A stretch of 49,155 nt of DNA from Clostridiaceae bacterium. GTDB lineage: Bacteria; Bacillota; Clostridia; Oscillospirales; Acutalibacteraceae. Every line of letters begins with the position of its first letter. Position 1 is the stretch's first letter. Location of the stretch: contig JAEDGK010000001.1 in NCBI GenBank assembly GCA_016297555.1, forward strand, positions 1-49,155, written 5' to 3'. Position numbers and translations under genes: made by a program. The notes under the pieces were generated by a model. The model saw nothing but the letters and a program-made list of their open reading frames with translations, was not told the DNA's origin and ran no database searches. Positions 23,302 to 31,716 of the stretch are shown here, piece after piece.

Positions 23302-24210
23302 ATGGCAGCATTTTTTGGTTCTCTGCCGGGCGCGATTGCTCAGGGTATTATCTGGGGAATAATGGCCATCGGCGTTTATATCACTTACAAGGTGCTTGAC
23401 CTTGCAGACCTTACGGTTGACGGTTCGCTCGCAACGGGCGGAGCGGTTTTTGTCGTTTTGTCAACCTCGGGTGTTAATATGTATCTTGCGTTGCTTGCCG
23501 CGCTGGTTTCGGGCTGTCTTGCAGGCCTTGCAACAGGAATTTTGCACACGGCTTTCGGAATTCCCGCCATTCTTGCCGGTATTCTCACTCAGCTTTCGCT
23601 CTATTCAATTAATCTGAGAATTATGGATAAGAACGCTAACATCGGCATAAGCTTCCGCAATTACGATCTTATGATAACTCTGAGCAACATCAATAAGTCG
23701 CTGCTTGTCGGTGCTTGCTTTGCCGTTGTTATCATCGCAATTCTTTATTGGTTCTTCGGAACGCAGATTGGCTCGTCAATCCGCGCCACGGGCTGTAATG
23801 CCGCTATGGCAAGAGCCAACGGAATTAACACCAACCTCAACAAAATCATCGGTCTTGTTATTTCAAACGGAATAGTTGCTCTCTCGGGCGCTTTGCTCAC
23901 TCAATGGCAGGGCTTCGCTGATATCAATATGGGCAGGGGCGCAATAGTTATCGGTCTTGCCGCCGTTATTATCGGCGAGGTTATATTCGGCAAGCTGTTC
24001 CGCAATTTTGCTCTGCGCCTGCTTTCGGCAGTTATCGGCGGAGTTATCTACTATATCGTTATGACCTTTGTTATCCAGCTCGGTCTTGACGCAAATGACC
24101 TCAAGCTTTTCTCGGCCGTGGTTGTTGCGATATTCCTCGGAATTCCCTATTGGAAGAGCAAGCTGAACTTCAAGGGCAAATCTGCAAAGGGAGGTGCGGC
24201 AAATGCTTGA
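23302..24210 (+). CDS. ABC importer permease (TrpY-like)
   Basis: A 302-residue membrane protein with eight to nine hydrophobic helices, of the branched-chain amino acid/sugar permease superfamily (BPD_transp_2). TYKVLDLADLTVDGSLATGG at the N-terminus and SIRATGCNAAMARANGIN followed by TN (the coupling region that meets the ATPase) are typical of TrpY-type permeases. CAGGAG is placed before the ATG. The ATPase gene overlaps it by 8 bp. Confidence 0.87.
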   Translation: MAAFFGSLPGAIAQGIIWGIMAIGVYITYKVLDLADLTVDGSLATGGAVFVVLSTSGVNMYLALLAALVSGCLAGLATGILHTAFGIPAILAGILTQLSLYSINLRIMDKNANIGISFRNYDLMITLSNINKSLLVGACFAVVIIAILYWFFGTQIGSSIRATGCNAAMARANGINTNLNKIIGLVISNGIVALSGALLTQWQGFADINMGRGAIVIGLAAVIIGEVIFGKLFRNFALRLLSAVIGGVIYYIVMTFVIQLGLDANDLKLFSAVVVAIFLGIPYWKSKLNFKGKSAKGGAANA

Positions 24211-24997
24211 GCTTAAAGGCATTTACAAAACCTTTAATCCCGGAACGATTAACGAGAAAAAGGCGCTTAACGGCATTGACCTTGTGTTGAACGACGGCGA
24301 TTTTGTAACCGTTATCGGCGGCAACGGCGCGGGCAAATCAACGGTTTTGAATATGATAACAGGCGTTTTTCCCGTTGACCGCGGCAGCATAGTTGTTGAC
24401 GGGGTTGATGTTACAAGGCTCCCCGAGCATAAGCGTGCAAAATATTTCGGGCGTGTTTTCCAAGACCCGATGACGGGCACCGCCGCCAATATGGAGATTA
24501 TTGAAAACCTTGCAATCGCTTCAAAGCGCGGCGAACACAGGACGCTCAGATTCGGCGTAAGCAAAAAGGAAAAGGAGCAATACAGAGAGCTGCTCAAAAA
24601 GCTTGACCTCGGGCTTGAGGACAGGCTCACTTCAAAGGTCGGTCTGCTTTCGGGCGGTCAGCGCCAGGCTCTTACCCTGCTTATGGCAACCTTGAAAAAG
24701 CCTAAGCTGCTCCTGCTTGATGAGCACACCGCCGCTCTTGACCCCAAAACCTCTGCAAAGGTGCTTGCGCTCAGCGATAAGATCATCTCCGAAAACAAGC
24801 TCACCGCAATGATGGTTACTCACAATATGCATGACGCAATAACCTACGGCAACCGTCTTATAATGATGCACGAGGGAACAATAATTCTCGATATTTCGGG
24901 AGAAGAAAAGAAAAAGCTGACGGTCGAGGCTCTGCTTCAGAAGTTTGAAACCATCAGCGGAACAAAATTTGCAAACGACAGAGCTTTGCTCACATAA
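24203..24997 (+). CDS. ABC importer ATP-binding protein (TrpZ-like)
   Basis: A 264-residue ATPase: Walker A GGNGAGKST, signature LSGGQRQA, Walker B LLLLDEHTAALDP and switch His in VTHN. The EHT after Walker B in place of the usual EPT is typical for this TrpXYZ-like subfamily. It energises uptake with the two preceding products. ATG 24203 is preferred over GTG 24194, because AAGGGAGGTG overlaps the latter. Confidence 0.9.
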   Translation: MLELKGIYKTFNPGTINEKKALNGIDLVLNDGDFVTVIGGNGAGKSTVLNMITGVFPVDRGSIVVDGVDVTRLPEHKRAKYFGRVFQDPMTGTAANMEIIENLAIASKRGEHRTLRFGVSKKEKEQYRELLKKLDLGLEDRLTSKVGLLSGGQRQALTLLMATLKKPKLLLLDEHTAALDPKTSAKVLALSDKIISENKLTAMMVTHNMHDAITYGNRLIMMHEGTIILDISGEEKKKLTVEALLQKFETISGTKFANDRALLT

Positions 24998-25021
24998 TCA
25001 ATGCCCAACGGGCAAAAAAAT

Positions 25022-25056
25022 AAAGCCTGAGAAGATTTTTTCTTCTCAGGCTTTAA
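25022..25056 (+). terminator. Hairpin terminator of the importer operon
   Basis: AAAGCCTGAGAAGA pairs with TCTTCTCAGGCTTT around a T-rich loop, 25 bp after the ATPase stop. There is only a short T run after the stem. Confidence 0.65.
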
Positions 25057-25113
25057 GCTTAATTATGATGAATTGGAAGTTTGACAGCACATATAGCAAA
25101 ATCTGTCAAGCCC

Positions 25114-25163
25114 TGTAGGGGAGGCGTTTCGCCTCCCGCGGGACGGGAAACCCGTCCCCTACA
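25114..25163. repeat. Cruciform intergenic repeat (MITE-like), type 1
   Basis: An outer stem TGTAGGGG/CCCCTACA encloses two hairpins, GGAGGCG-TTT-CGCCTCC and GACGGG-AAA-CCCGTC. Elements of this design are frequent between genes in gut Clostridia. It has no coding capacity. Together with the type 2 element it fills the 319-bp gap between the importer and lexA. Confidence 0.7.
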
Positions 25164-25225
25164 AGGAAAAACAAACAAAACGATAAATTCCGATTTGCGT
25201 TGGACTATTATATCATAATGCAAGG

Positions 25226-25296
25226 GTAGGGCGTTTTGACCGCAAGCCGCCGAGAAAACGATGCGATTTTTCGGCGGGAGTAAGCCCCCGCCCTAC
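25226..25296. repeat. Cruciform intergenic repeat (MITE-like), type 2
   Basis: Outer arms GTAGGGCG and CGCCCTAC enclose a long hairpin (CCGCCGAGAAAA with the near-complement TTTTTCGGCGG). The outer TAGGG termini resemble the type 1 element 63 bp away, but the insides differ. It lies just downstream of the lexA 3' end and may also end that transcript. Confidence 0.6.
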
Positions 25297-25316
25297 GCTG
25301 TGCAGGAAATTTCGGA

Positions 25317-25907
25317 TTAATAATAACGGTAGCTTGCGATTACCTTGCCGAGGATAATAACCTCGTCAACAATTATCGGGTCAAGAGCGTCATTTTCGGG
25401 CTGAAGTCTGAAATGCCCGTTTTCTTTATAGAAAGTTTTAACGGTTGCGGAGTCCTCAATAAGAGCAACCACCATTTCGCCGTTGCGGGCTGTGGGTGTT
25501 CTTTCAACGATAACGATATCGCCGTCAAGAATACCTGCTTGAATCATGCTCTCGCCCCTGACTTTAAGCGCGAAAAGCTCCTTATCCTGCGCACCGGGCA
25601 TCGAAAAAGGCAGATAGCCCTCTATTTCTTCAACCGCAAGTATGGGCGCGCCTGCCGTGACGGTTCCGAGCACGGGCACATGGGTAACATTATCCGCCTG
25701 ACCGACTATTCGGATGCATCTTTTGAGCATGGGCGGGCGCTGAATGTAGCCTGCGGCTTCAAGCGCGTCAAGGTTAGCCTGAACGGACGAGGTTGAGCGC
25801 AGACCGACCGCCGCGCCGATTTCACGCACGCTCGGGGTCATATTGTCCTTTGCTTTTTCGAGAAGAAATTCATATATTTTTTGCTGAATAGGGGTTATGG
25901 GTTTCAT
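25317..25907 (-). CDS. lexA: LexA SOS repressor
   Basis: A 196-residue repressor. The N-terminal winged helix (TPSVREIGAAVGLRSTSSVQ) binds SOS boxes; the C-terminal S24 peptidase domain has the self-cleavage bond Ala85-Gly86 (TAGAP), Ser120 in RGESM and Lys157 in ATVKTF. RecA-stimulated cleavage derepresses DNA-repair genes. Two SOS-box-like sites lie in its own promoter. It is divergent from a beta-lactamase-fold gene. The protein looks complete and functional. Confidence 0.95.
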   Translation of the reverse strand: MKPITPIQQKIYEFLLEKAKDNMTPSVREIGAAVGLRSTSSVQANLDALEAAGYIQRPPMLKRCIRIVGQADNVTHVPVLGTVTAGAPILAVEEIEGYLPFSMPGAQDKELFALKVRGESMIQAGILDGDIVIVERTPTARNGEMVVALIEDSATVKTFYKENGHFRLQPENDALDPIIVDEVIILGKVIASYRYY

Positions 25908-25970
25908 GCTTACTCCTCTTTTCTAAACAAAATTGCTTTATTTTAGCGGGCAAATACTTGCCCTGCGACC

Positions 25971-26010
25971 ATTATAGCACAAATGTTCAAGAAATGCAAA
26001 CATTTGTTTG
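25971..26010 (-). promoter_or_regulatory. lexA promoter with two SOS-box candidates
   Basis: On the minus strand: TTGCAT (25994-25999), a 17-bp spacer and TATAAT (25971-25976). GAACATTTGTGC (25977-25988; the consensus is GAACnnnnGTTC) fills the spacer, and CAAACAAATGTTTG (25997-26010) overlaps the upstream edge of the -35. The placement fits autorepression by LexA. Confidence 0.75.
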
Positions 26011-26106
26011 ATATTTTTCAAAAAATTTTTTTGCGGCGGGTATTTTAATAATTAAAGAATTGTGTTATAATGTCTTAAATACAATATTATTAAGGAGGAA
26101 ACCGTA

Positions 26107-27702
26107 ATGGCGGAGAGGAAAAACAAGAATATTCCGAGAGCGAAATTTCCCGAGCAGGTCGGAATAAGCTCAAAAGAGATAGGCGCACTAATCAGAGATT
26201 TTGATTCAAGCGGTATTGAAGTTCATTCAATGATGTTTATTCGCCACGGTAAGGTGGCTCATGAATGCTACCGCTATCCTTATAACAGCGAAACTCCGCA
26301 CACAATGTATTCCGTAAGCAAAAGCTTTACATCGATTGCCGTCGGCTTTGCGATTGACGAGGGACTTTTGACTCTCGATACAAAGGTCATTGATATTTTT
26401 CCCGAATTCAGACCCAAAAAGTATGACGAAAATCTTGAAAAACTGACGGTTTTTCATCTGCTCACCATGTCGGCGGGCAAGGATGTCAGCCTGATAAGCG
26501 ATAAAACAAAGGGCACTTGGGTCAAGGATTTCTTTTCTTCAAAGTGGGCGTTTGCTCCGGGCGAGGGCTGGCGTTACATAAGCGAAAACACTTATATGTG
26601 CTGTGCGATAATTAAAAAGCTCACGGGAATGGGCGTTATCGATTATCTCACTCCGCGCCTTTTTGAGCCTCTCGGATATACCCGCAGACCGTTTTGGGAA
26701 ACCGACCCGCAGGGCACCGAGGCAGGCGGTTGGGGCCTGTTTGTAACAACAGACGAGCTTGCAAGGTTTATTCTCTGTTTGCAGCAGGGCGGAAAATATG
26801 CGGGCAAGCAGGTTATTCCCGCTTGGTATGTTGAAAAGGCGACCTCTTCTCAGTTTGACAACAAACAGTATGACGACCGTGATTCACATTGCGGCTACGG
26901 CTTCTTCTTCTGGATGAACGCTTTTGAAAACAGTTACCGTGCCGACGGAATGTTTTCGCAGTTCGGCATAGTTTTCAAAGACTATGACGCGGCGTTTGTT
27001 ATCACTTGCAGCGAGGTTTTCGAGCAGAAAACAATGGATTGCATCTTCCGCCACTTCCCTCATATTTTCATTGAAAACCAAAAAACGAAGCCCAAGGACG
27101 CCGAAGAAAATCTCACCTTGTCGCCTCTGCCTGCGCTTCCCGCCGCGCCGAGAAGCGTAATCGAGGAATTCGTCAAGGAAAAAATAATTCACTTTAACAA
27201 AAATCCGCTGCTTAACGCCATAGGCTGGCCGCTTTCAATGCTGCCCATGGCTGTTGTCTATATGTCGGCAAACCGTGCGGGAAATATTGATAATATGATT
27301 CTCAATTTCTCCGAAAACGAATGCACCGTCACTTGGGACGAGGGCAAGGAGCATAACACGATAGTCTGCGGTATGGACGGCGTTGAGCGTTACAGCAAAA
27401 TCCGTCTCGGCGGAATTGATTTTACGGCGGTTTCAACCGCGGCGTGGAAGAGCGACAGCGAGCTTGAAATTTGGATGCGTCCGCTTGAATCCATATGCGA
27501 GCGCAGAATAGTTCTTGAATTTAAAGGAAAGAGCGTAACGCTCCGTCCGTCAAGTCAGCCCCCTCTTGCAACTATTGCAGACAGCGTAAAAACAACCGTA
27601 AAGGCTTTCATACCCAATGAAAAGCTTGCAGAAATCGGCAGTAACACGGTAACGAAGCTTGATGTAATTGCAGAGGCGCCGCTTAACGGAAAACTTATAT
27701 AA
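26107..27702 (+). CDS. Serine hydrolase, class C beta-lactamase family
   Basis: A 531-residue protein. Residues 15-340 have the class C beta-lactamase/esterase fold with the SxxK motif Ser69-Val-Ser-Lys72 (YSVSKSFTS), a YISEN segment in the place of the second motif, and HLLTMSAG. The C-terminal 190 residues form a separate beta-rich domain. There is no signal peptide, so it is probably an intracellular esterase or peptidase rather than an antibiotic-resistance enzyme. AAGGAGG lies before the ATG and TATAAT at 26065 is a possible -10. It is divergent from lexA, but no SOS site is near its own promoter. Confidence 0.8.
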   Translation: MAERKNKNIPRAKFPEQVGISSKEIGALIRDFDSSGIEVHSMMFIRHGKVAHECYRYPYNSETPHTMYSVSKSFTSIAVGFAIDEGLLTLDTKVIDIFPEFRPKKYDENLEKLTVFHLLTMSAGKDVSLISDKTKGTWVKDFFSSKWAFAPGEGWRYISENTYMCCAIIKKLTGMGVIDYLTPRLFEPLGYTRRPFWETDPQGTEAGGWGLFVTTDELARFILCLQQGGKYAGKQVIPAWYVEKATSSQFDNKQYDDRDSHCGYGFFFWMNAFENSYRADGMFSQFGIVFKDYDAAFVITCSEVFEQKTMDCIFRHFPHIFIENQKTKPKDAEENLTLSPLPALPAAPRSVIEEFVKEKIIHFNKNPLLNAIGWPLSMLPMAVVYMSANRAGNIDNMILNFSENECTVTWDEGKEHNTIVCGMDGVERYSKIRLGGIDFTAVSTAAWKSDSELEIWMRPLESICERRIVLEFKGKSVTLRPSSQPPLATIADSVKTTVKAFIPNEKLAEIGSNTVTKLDVIAEAPLNGKLI

Positions 27703-27715
27703 ACAAGGGATTTTT

Positions 27716-28603
27716 ATGAGCACGAAAGGAAAGGAAAAGGCGGTTAAGACTTTAAATCGCAGCAGCAGAAAAGCGCTTATTGCTGCGGTTTCGGTAATCT
27801 GCGCCCTTTTGGTTATAATTATTGCCTTTCTTGCTTCAAAAAACAGCATTTATTACAGCATGGCAAGGGCAAAGGCGGAAAAAAATCAGTTTTCAGCCGC
27901 CGCAGAGCTTATAGAAAATGCCGGCGGCGAAAAAGCCGAGGCGCTTGCGGAATATATAACGCTGAGAACTGAAATCAACAGCGAATATCCCACTTTGCTC
28001 GCGCAGCTTGACTCCGAGAAAACCGCGCTCTGGGGCGAAACCGCCGAGAAGCTGAGCAATCAGGCGGAGCTTATCGGCAACACGCTTGCGGCGCAGGCAA
28101 TGGATATTTCGCAAAGCCTTGCTACGGTCAACAGCTGCATTGCGGAATATGAGTCAATGCGTTCCGATATTCTTTCAATGATGGATGTTTTTGCCGAGAT
28201 AAACCGCCTCCACGCAAAGGGGAGCGACGGCAAAAACACGGCGTTTACCGTTTCGGAGGAGCGTGAGCTTCTTGCGGGCTGGGAACGGCAGAACGAAGCA
28301 CTGGCGCGCTTTGCGGCGAGCATTCCCAACGGCGAAAATCTGTATTTGCTCAATTATCTGATAAAAGAGGTTCAGGGCGAATGTGCCGATATCAGCGCGG
28401 CGATTGACGCCGTTATCGCAAGCGGATATTCCGAAACCGACCTTGTTCGTTTCAGCGGAGAGGGTCACAAAAGCTTCCCGAGCATAACTAACGACAGTAA
28501 CGAATCCGTAAATGTTCTCGAAAAAGAAAAATACGAGCAGTTTATGTATAAAGGCATATGTCGTGCCCTTGCGGAAAGCCTCGGGAAATATTATTTGCCG
28601 TAA
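27716..28603 (+). CDS. Hypothetical single-span membrane protein
   Basis: A 295-residue protein of no recognised family. A basic leader and one hydrophobic helix (about 20-43) precede a long, mostly helical, Ala/Glu-rich domain suggestive of coiled coil or TPR-like helices (RAKAEKNQFSAAAELIENAG). The C-terminus ends GKYYLP. It begins 14 bp after the beta-lactamase-fold gene, so the two are likely co-transcribed. A weak AAGGGA precedes ATG 27716. Probably faces outside; role unknown. Confidence 0.6.
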   Translation: MSTKGKEKAVKTLNRSSRKALIAAVSVICALLVIIIAFLASKNSIYYSMARAKAEKNQFSAAAELIENAGGEKAEALAEYITLRTEINSEYPTLLAQLDSEKTALWGETAEKLSNQAELIGNTLAAQAMDISQSLATVNSCIAEYESMRSDILSMMDVFAEINRLHAKGSDGKNTAFTVSEERELLAGWERQNEALARFAASIPNGENLYLLNYLIKEVQGECADISAAIDAVIASGYSETDLVRFSGEGHKSFPSITNDSNESVNVLEKEKYEQFMYKGICRALAESLGKYYLP

Positions 28604-28647
28604 ATTTATTTGTAATTTCCTGCGGACACATTTTTACTTGTGTCCCA

Positions 28648-28679
28648 TTGACAGGGAAAACTGAATGTGATACTATAAT
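28648..28679 (+). promoter_or_regulatory. Promoter of the riboswitch/P-type ATPase transcript
   Basis: TTGACA (28648-28653). The -10 could be TATAAT (28674-28679, spacer 20) or TACTAT (28671-28676, spacer 17). Transcription would begin just before the riboswitch aptamer. Confidence 0.6.
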
Positions 28680-28690
28680 TACAACAAGTT

Positions 28691-28830
28691 AAAGGGGAGT
28701 AGCTTAAGGGCTCAGTCCCGAGCCGATTGTCAACAACCGTTGCCCGCGAGGGCATCTGGCAGGCGGCCCGATTTTTTGGAAGCAAGACCTTTGACAGAGG
28801 ATTATTACACCTCTGCCAAAGGCTTTTCTT
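28691..28830 (+). ncRNA. yybP-ykoY (manganese) riboswitch with terminator
   Basis: The conserved family ends are present: AAAGGGGAGTAGC (28691-28703) and AGCAAGACCTTTG (28781-28793), which pair as P1, with internal hairpins between, including the GTTGCCCGCGAGGGCA stem. The terminator stem CCTTTGaCAGAGG / CCTCTGcCAAAGG plus CTTTTCTT (28788-28830) shares the CCTTT of P1. Metal-bound P1 would therefore prevent the terminator, giving an ON switch. The downstream cation ATPase is a known type of target. Mn2+ as ligand is family knowledge. Confidence 0.9.
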
Positions 28831-28875
28831 ATACCGGCAGATTTTTTAATTCAATTTGAAAGGATTTGAGGTTAA

Positions 28876-31575
28876 ATGAAATTCTACCTCGAGCAGGTTG
28901 AGTCGGTCTTTTCTCATGTTAAAAGCACCGAAGACGGCTTAACAACCGCCGAAGCGGAAAAAAGGCTGAGTGAAAACGGTAAGAACAAGCTCAAGGAAGG
29001 CAAGAAAAAATCAATGCTCAAGCGTTTTATGGAGCAGCTTTCCGACCCGATGATAATTATTCTTATCGTTGCCGCCGTTGTTTCTGCGTTTACCGAGTAC
29101 TTTGAGGCCTCGGCAGCAGGGGCAACATATTTCCCGACCGACACGGTCATCATTATGATTGTTGTTCTCATCAACGCTGTTCTCGGCGTTTTGCAGGAAA
29201 GCAAGGCGGAGGCTGCCATTGAAGCGCTTCAGGAAATGAGCGCCGCAACCTCAAAGGTTTTGCGTGACGGAAAGCTGGTTTCCGTTCGCAGCGAGGATCT
29301 TGTTGCGGGCGATGTTGTTATTCTTGAAGCGGGCGACGCAGTTCCCGCCGACTGCCGTATTTTTGAATGTGCAAGCATGAAAATTGAGGAAGCGGCTCTC
29401 ACGGGCGAATCCGTTCCCTCCGATAAGCTTGTTTCACCGCTTAAAGGCGGAGATAAGGGCGAGGTTCCTCTCGGCGACAGAAAGAATATGGCTTATATGG
29501 GCTCCACCGTGGTTTACGGACGAGGCAAAGCCGTTATCGTTGAAACCGGAATGAATACCGAAATGGGCAAGATTGCAGATGCGATTGCTCAGGCTGAGGA
29601 TGGCGAAACTCCGCTCCAGATAAAGCTTAATCAGCTTTCCAAGGTTCTCACATGGCTCGTTCTCGGCATCTGCGTTTTCATCTTTGCATTTCAGGTTATC
29701 GCTTCTTATCTCAGAGGCGACGGTTTGAGCTTTGATATCGCGCTGAACAGCTTTATGATTGCCGTTTCGCTTGCGGTTGCGGCTATCCCCGAGGGACTTG
29801 CCGCCGTTGTTACGATTGTTCTTTCAATCGGCGTTACCAATATGTCAAAGAAAAATGCGATTATCAGAAAGCTGACTGCGGTTGAAACTCTCGGCTGCGC
29901 TCAGATAATCTGCTCCGATAAAACGGGTACTCTTACTCAGAACAAGATGACCGTTGTTGACCATTACGGCGACGACGAGCCGCTTATCGCAAAGGCGATG
30001 GCGCTCTGCTGTGACGCCGAAATCGACGCGGACGGCGCCGTTACGGGCGAGCCGACCGAAGCCGCGCTTGTTAATTATGCAAATTCAATCGGCTTTAACA
30101 AAAATGACCTTGTCGCCAATGCTCCGAGAATAGGCGAAGCTCCGTTTGATTCGGGCAGAAAGATGATGTCAACCGTTCATCAGACTGCCGACGGAATAGT
30201 TCAGTACACAAAGGGCGCTCCCGATGAAATCCTCAAAAAGTGCACTCACGCTTATGTAAACGGAAATATCGTTCCCTTTACGGAGGAAATCAAGGCGGCG
30301 GCGCTTGAAAACAACAAGAGAATGGCGGATAAGGCTCTTAGAGTGCTTGCCGTTGCTTTCAAAAAATATGACTCCGCTCCCGCAGACTTCTCACCCGACG
30401 CGCTTGAAAACGACCTTGTTTTCATCGGTCTTACGGGTATGATTGACCCGGTTCGTCCCGAGGTTAAGGCGGCTATTGAGGAATGCCGCCACGCAGGCAT
30501 AACGCCCATTATGATAACGGGCGACCATAAGGATACTGCCGTTGCAATCGCAATGGAGCTCGGCATCATCAGCGACCCCTCGCAGGCTATCACGGGCGCT
30601 CAGCTCGATGAAATCAGCGATGAGGATTTCAAAGAAAAGGTCGGTCAGTTCCGCGTTTATGCAAGAGTTCAGCCCGAGCATAAAACAAGAATTGTCAACG
30701 CATGGCGTTCAAGAGGCATGATAACCGCAATGACGGGCGACGGCGTAAACGACGCCCCCTCAATCAAGAGCGCGGACATCGGCGTAGGTATGGGTATCAC
30801 GGGAACCGATGTTACAAAGAATGTTGCCGATATGGTTCTTGCCGACGATAACTTTGCAACAATCGTTACCGCTGTTGCCGAGGGCAGACGGATTTACGAT
30901 AATATCCGCAAGGCAATCCAGTTCCTGCTCGGCTCCAACCTTTCGGAGGTTCTTTCGGTATTTACCGCGGCTATTCTCAACTTCACAATTCTCAAGCCCG
31001 TTCATCTGCTTTTCATAAACCTTGTAACGGACTGCTTCCCCGCTCTTGCTCTCGGCCTTGAAAAGCCCGAGCAGGACATTATGAACCGCCAACCCAGAAA
31101 CAGCAAGGACGGCGTTTTTGCGGGCGGCATGGGCTTTGATGTTGCCTATCAGGGAATTCTTGTTACTCTGCTTACTCTTGCCGCTTTCTTCATCGGCGAA
31201 TATCTCCAGAGCGGACAATGGCACTTTATGAATATCGCGGAGGCTGACTGCGCCGAGGGTATGACCATGGCGTTCCTCACAATGTCAATGTGCGAAATCT
31301 TCCACTCGTTCAATATGCGCTCACAGCGCGGCTCGGTTGCTTATATGAGCATTAAGTATAAGTCACACAACAAGTTCCTCTTTATAGCAATGGTTGCTTC
31401 TCTTGTGCTCACCACAGCGATTATTGAGATTCCCGTTGTTGCCAATGCATTCGGCTTTACTCCGATTGACCTTGAGGAATATGCAATTTCTATCGCTCTT
31501 GCATTCAGCATTATCCCGATTGTTGAAATAGTCAAGCTGTTCCAGAGGCTTGCCGCAAAAAGAAAGAGCAAGTAA
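28876..31575 (+). CDS. Cation P-type ATPase (Ca2+/Mn2+ type, PMR1/YoaB-like)
   Basis: An 899-residue P2-type ATPase. In order: N-terminal cation-ATPase domain, M1-M2, actuator with TGES, M3-M4 with PEGL, phosphorylation site DKTGT (Asp348), nucleotide domain with KGAPD, hinge TGDGVNDAP, and M5-M10 with NLVTDCFPALALG in M6, where Asp is a cation ligand. It resembles PMR1/SERCA-like pumps that export Ca2+ or Mn2+. The yybP-ykoY riboswitch just upstream points to Mn2+ detoxification. It has its own promoter; translation begins 46 bp after the riboswitch terminator. Confidence 0.93.
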   Translation: MKFYLEQVESVFSHVKSTEDGLTTAEAEKRLSENGKNKLKEGKKKSMLKRFMEQLSDPMIIILIVAAVVSAFTEYFEASAAGATYFPTDTVIIMIVVLINAVLGVLQESKAEAAIEALQEMSAATSKVLRDGKLVSVRSEDLVAGDVVILEAGDAVPADCRIFECASMKIEEAALTGESVPSDKLVSPLKGGDKGEVPLGDRKNMAYMGSTVVYGRGKAVIVETGMNTEMGKIADAIAQAEDGETPLQIKLNQLSKVLTWLVLGICVFIFAFQVIASYLRGDGLSFDIALNSFMIAVSLAVAAIPEGLAAVVTIVLSIGVTNMSKKNAIIRKLTAVETLGCAQIICSDKTGTLTQNKMTVVDHYGDDEPLIAKAMALCCDAEIDADGAVTGEPTEAALVNYANSIGFNKNDLVANAPRIGEAPFDSGRKMMSTVHQTADGIVQYTKGAPDEILKKCTHAYVNGNIVPFTEEIKAAALENNKRMADKALRVLAVAFKKYDSAPADFSPDALENDLVFIGLTGMIDPVRPEVKAAIEECRHAGITPIMITGDHKDTAVAIAMELGIISDPSQAITGAQLDEISDEDFKEKVGQFRVYARVQPEHKTRIVNAWRSRGMITAMTGDGVNDAPSIKSADIGVGMGITGTDVTKNVADMVLADDNFATIVTAVAEGRRIYDNIRKAIQFLLGSNLSEVLSVFTAAILNFTILKPVHLLFINLVTDCFPALALGLEKPEQDIMNRQPRNSKDGVFAGGMGFDVAYQGILVTLLTLAAFFIGEYLQSGQWHFMNIAEADCAEGMTMAFLTMSMCEIFHSFNMRSQRGSVAYMSIKYKSHNKFLFIAMVASLVLTTAIIEIPVVANAFGFTPIDLEEYAISIALAFSIIPIVEIVKLFQRLAAKRKSK

Positions 31576-31614
31576 ATAAAGGCAAAAAAACAGCTAAAAA
31601 GAAACAAAAAATAA

Positions 31615-31652
31615 AATGGCTTGTATCGGTTGAATTTCCAATACAAGCCATT
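31615..31652. repeat. Dispersed hairpin repeat, copy B
   Basis: AATGGCTTGTAT / ATACAAGCCATT inverted repeat with the same inner string GTATCGGTTGAATT as copy A at 18744. It is followed by TCTTTTAT on the plus strand and again lies between converging genes (P-type ATPase and DUF4474). Probably a bidirectional terminator of common origin. Confidence 0.7.
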
Positions 31653-31716
31653 CTTTTATATTAGTTTCTTTTGGTCCATCGCTTAGTGCGACAGCCTCGT
31701 TTCATTTTCAGTTTTT

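Noticed and set aside
25064..25316. CRISPR-like repeats
   Set aside because: Only two unlike cruciform elements with no regular spacing or spacers.
26010..26106. SOS control of the beta-lactamase-fold gene
   Set aside because: The LexA-like boxes are positioned for lexA; the likely -10 of the divergent gene (26065) is more than 50 bp away with no box nearby.
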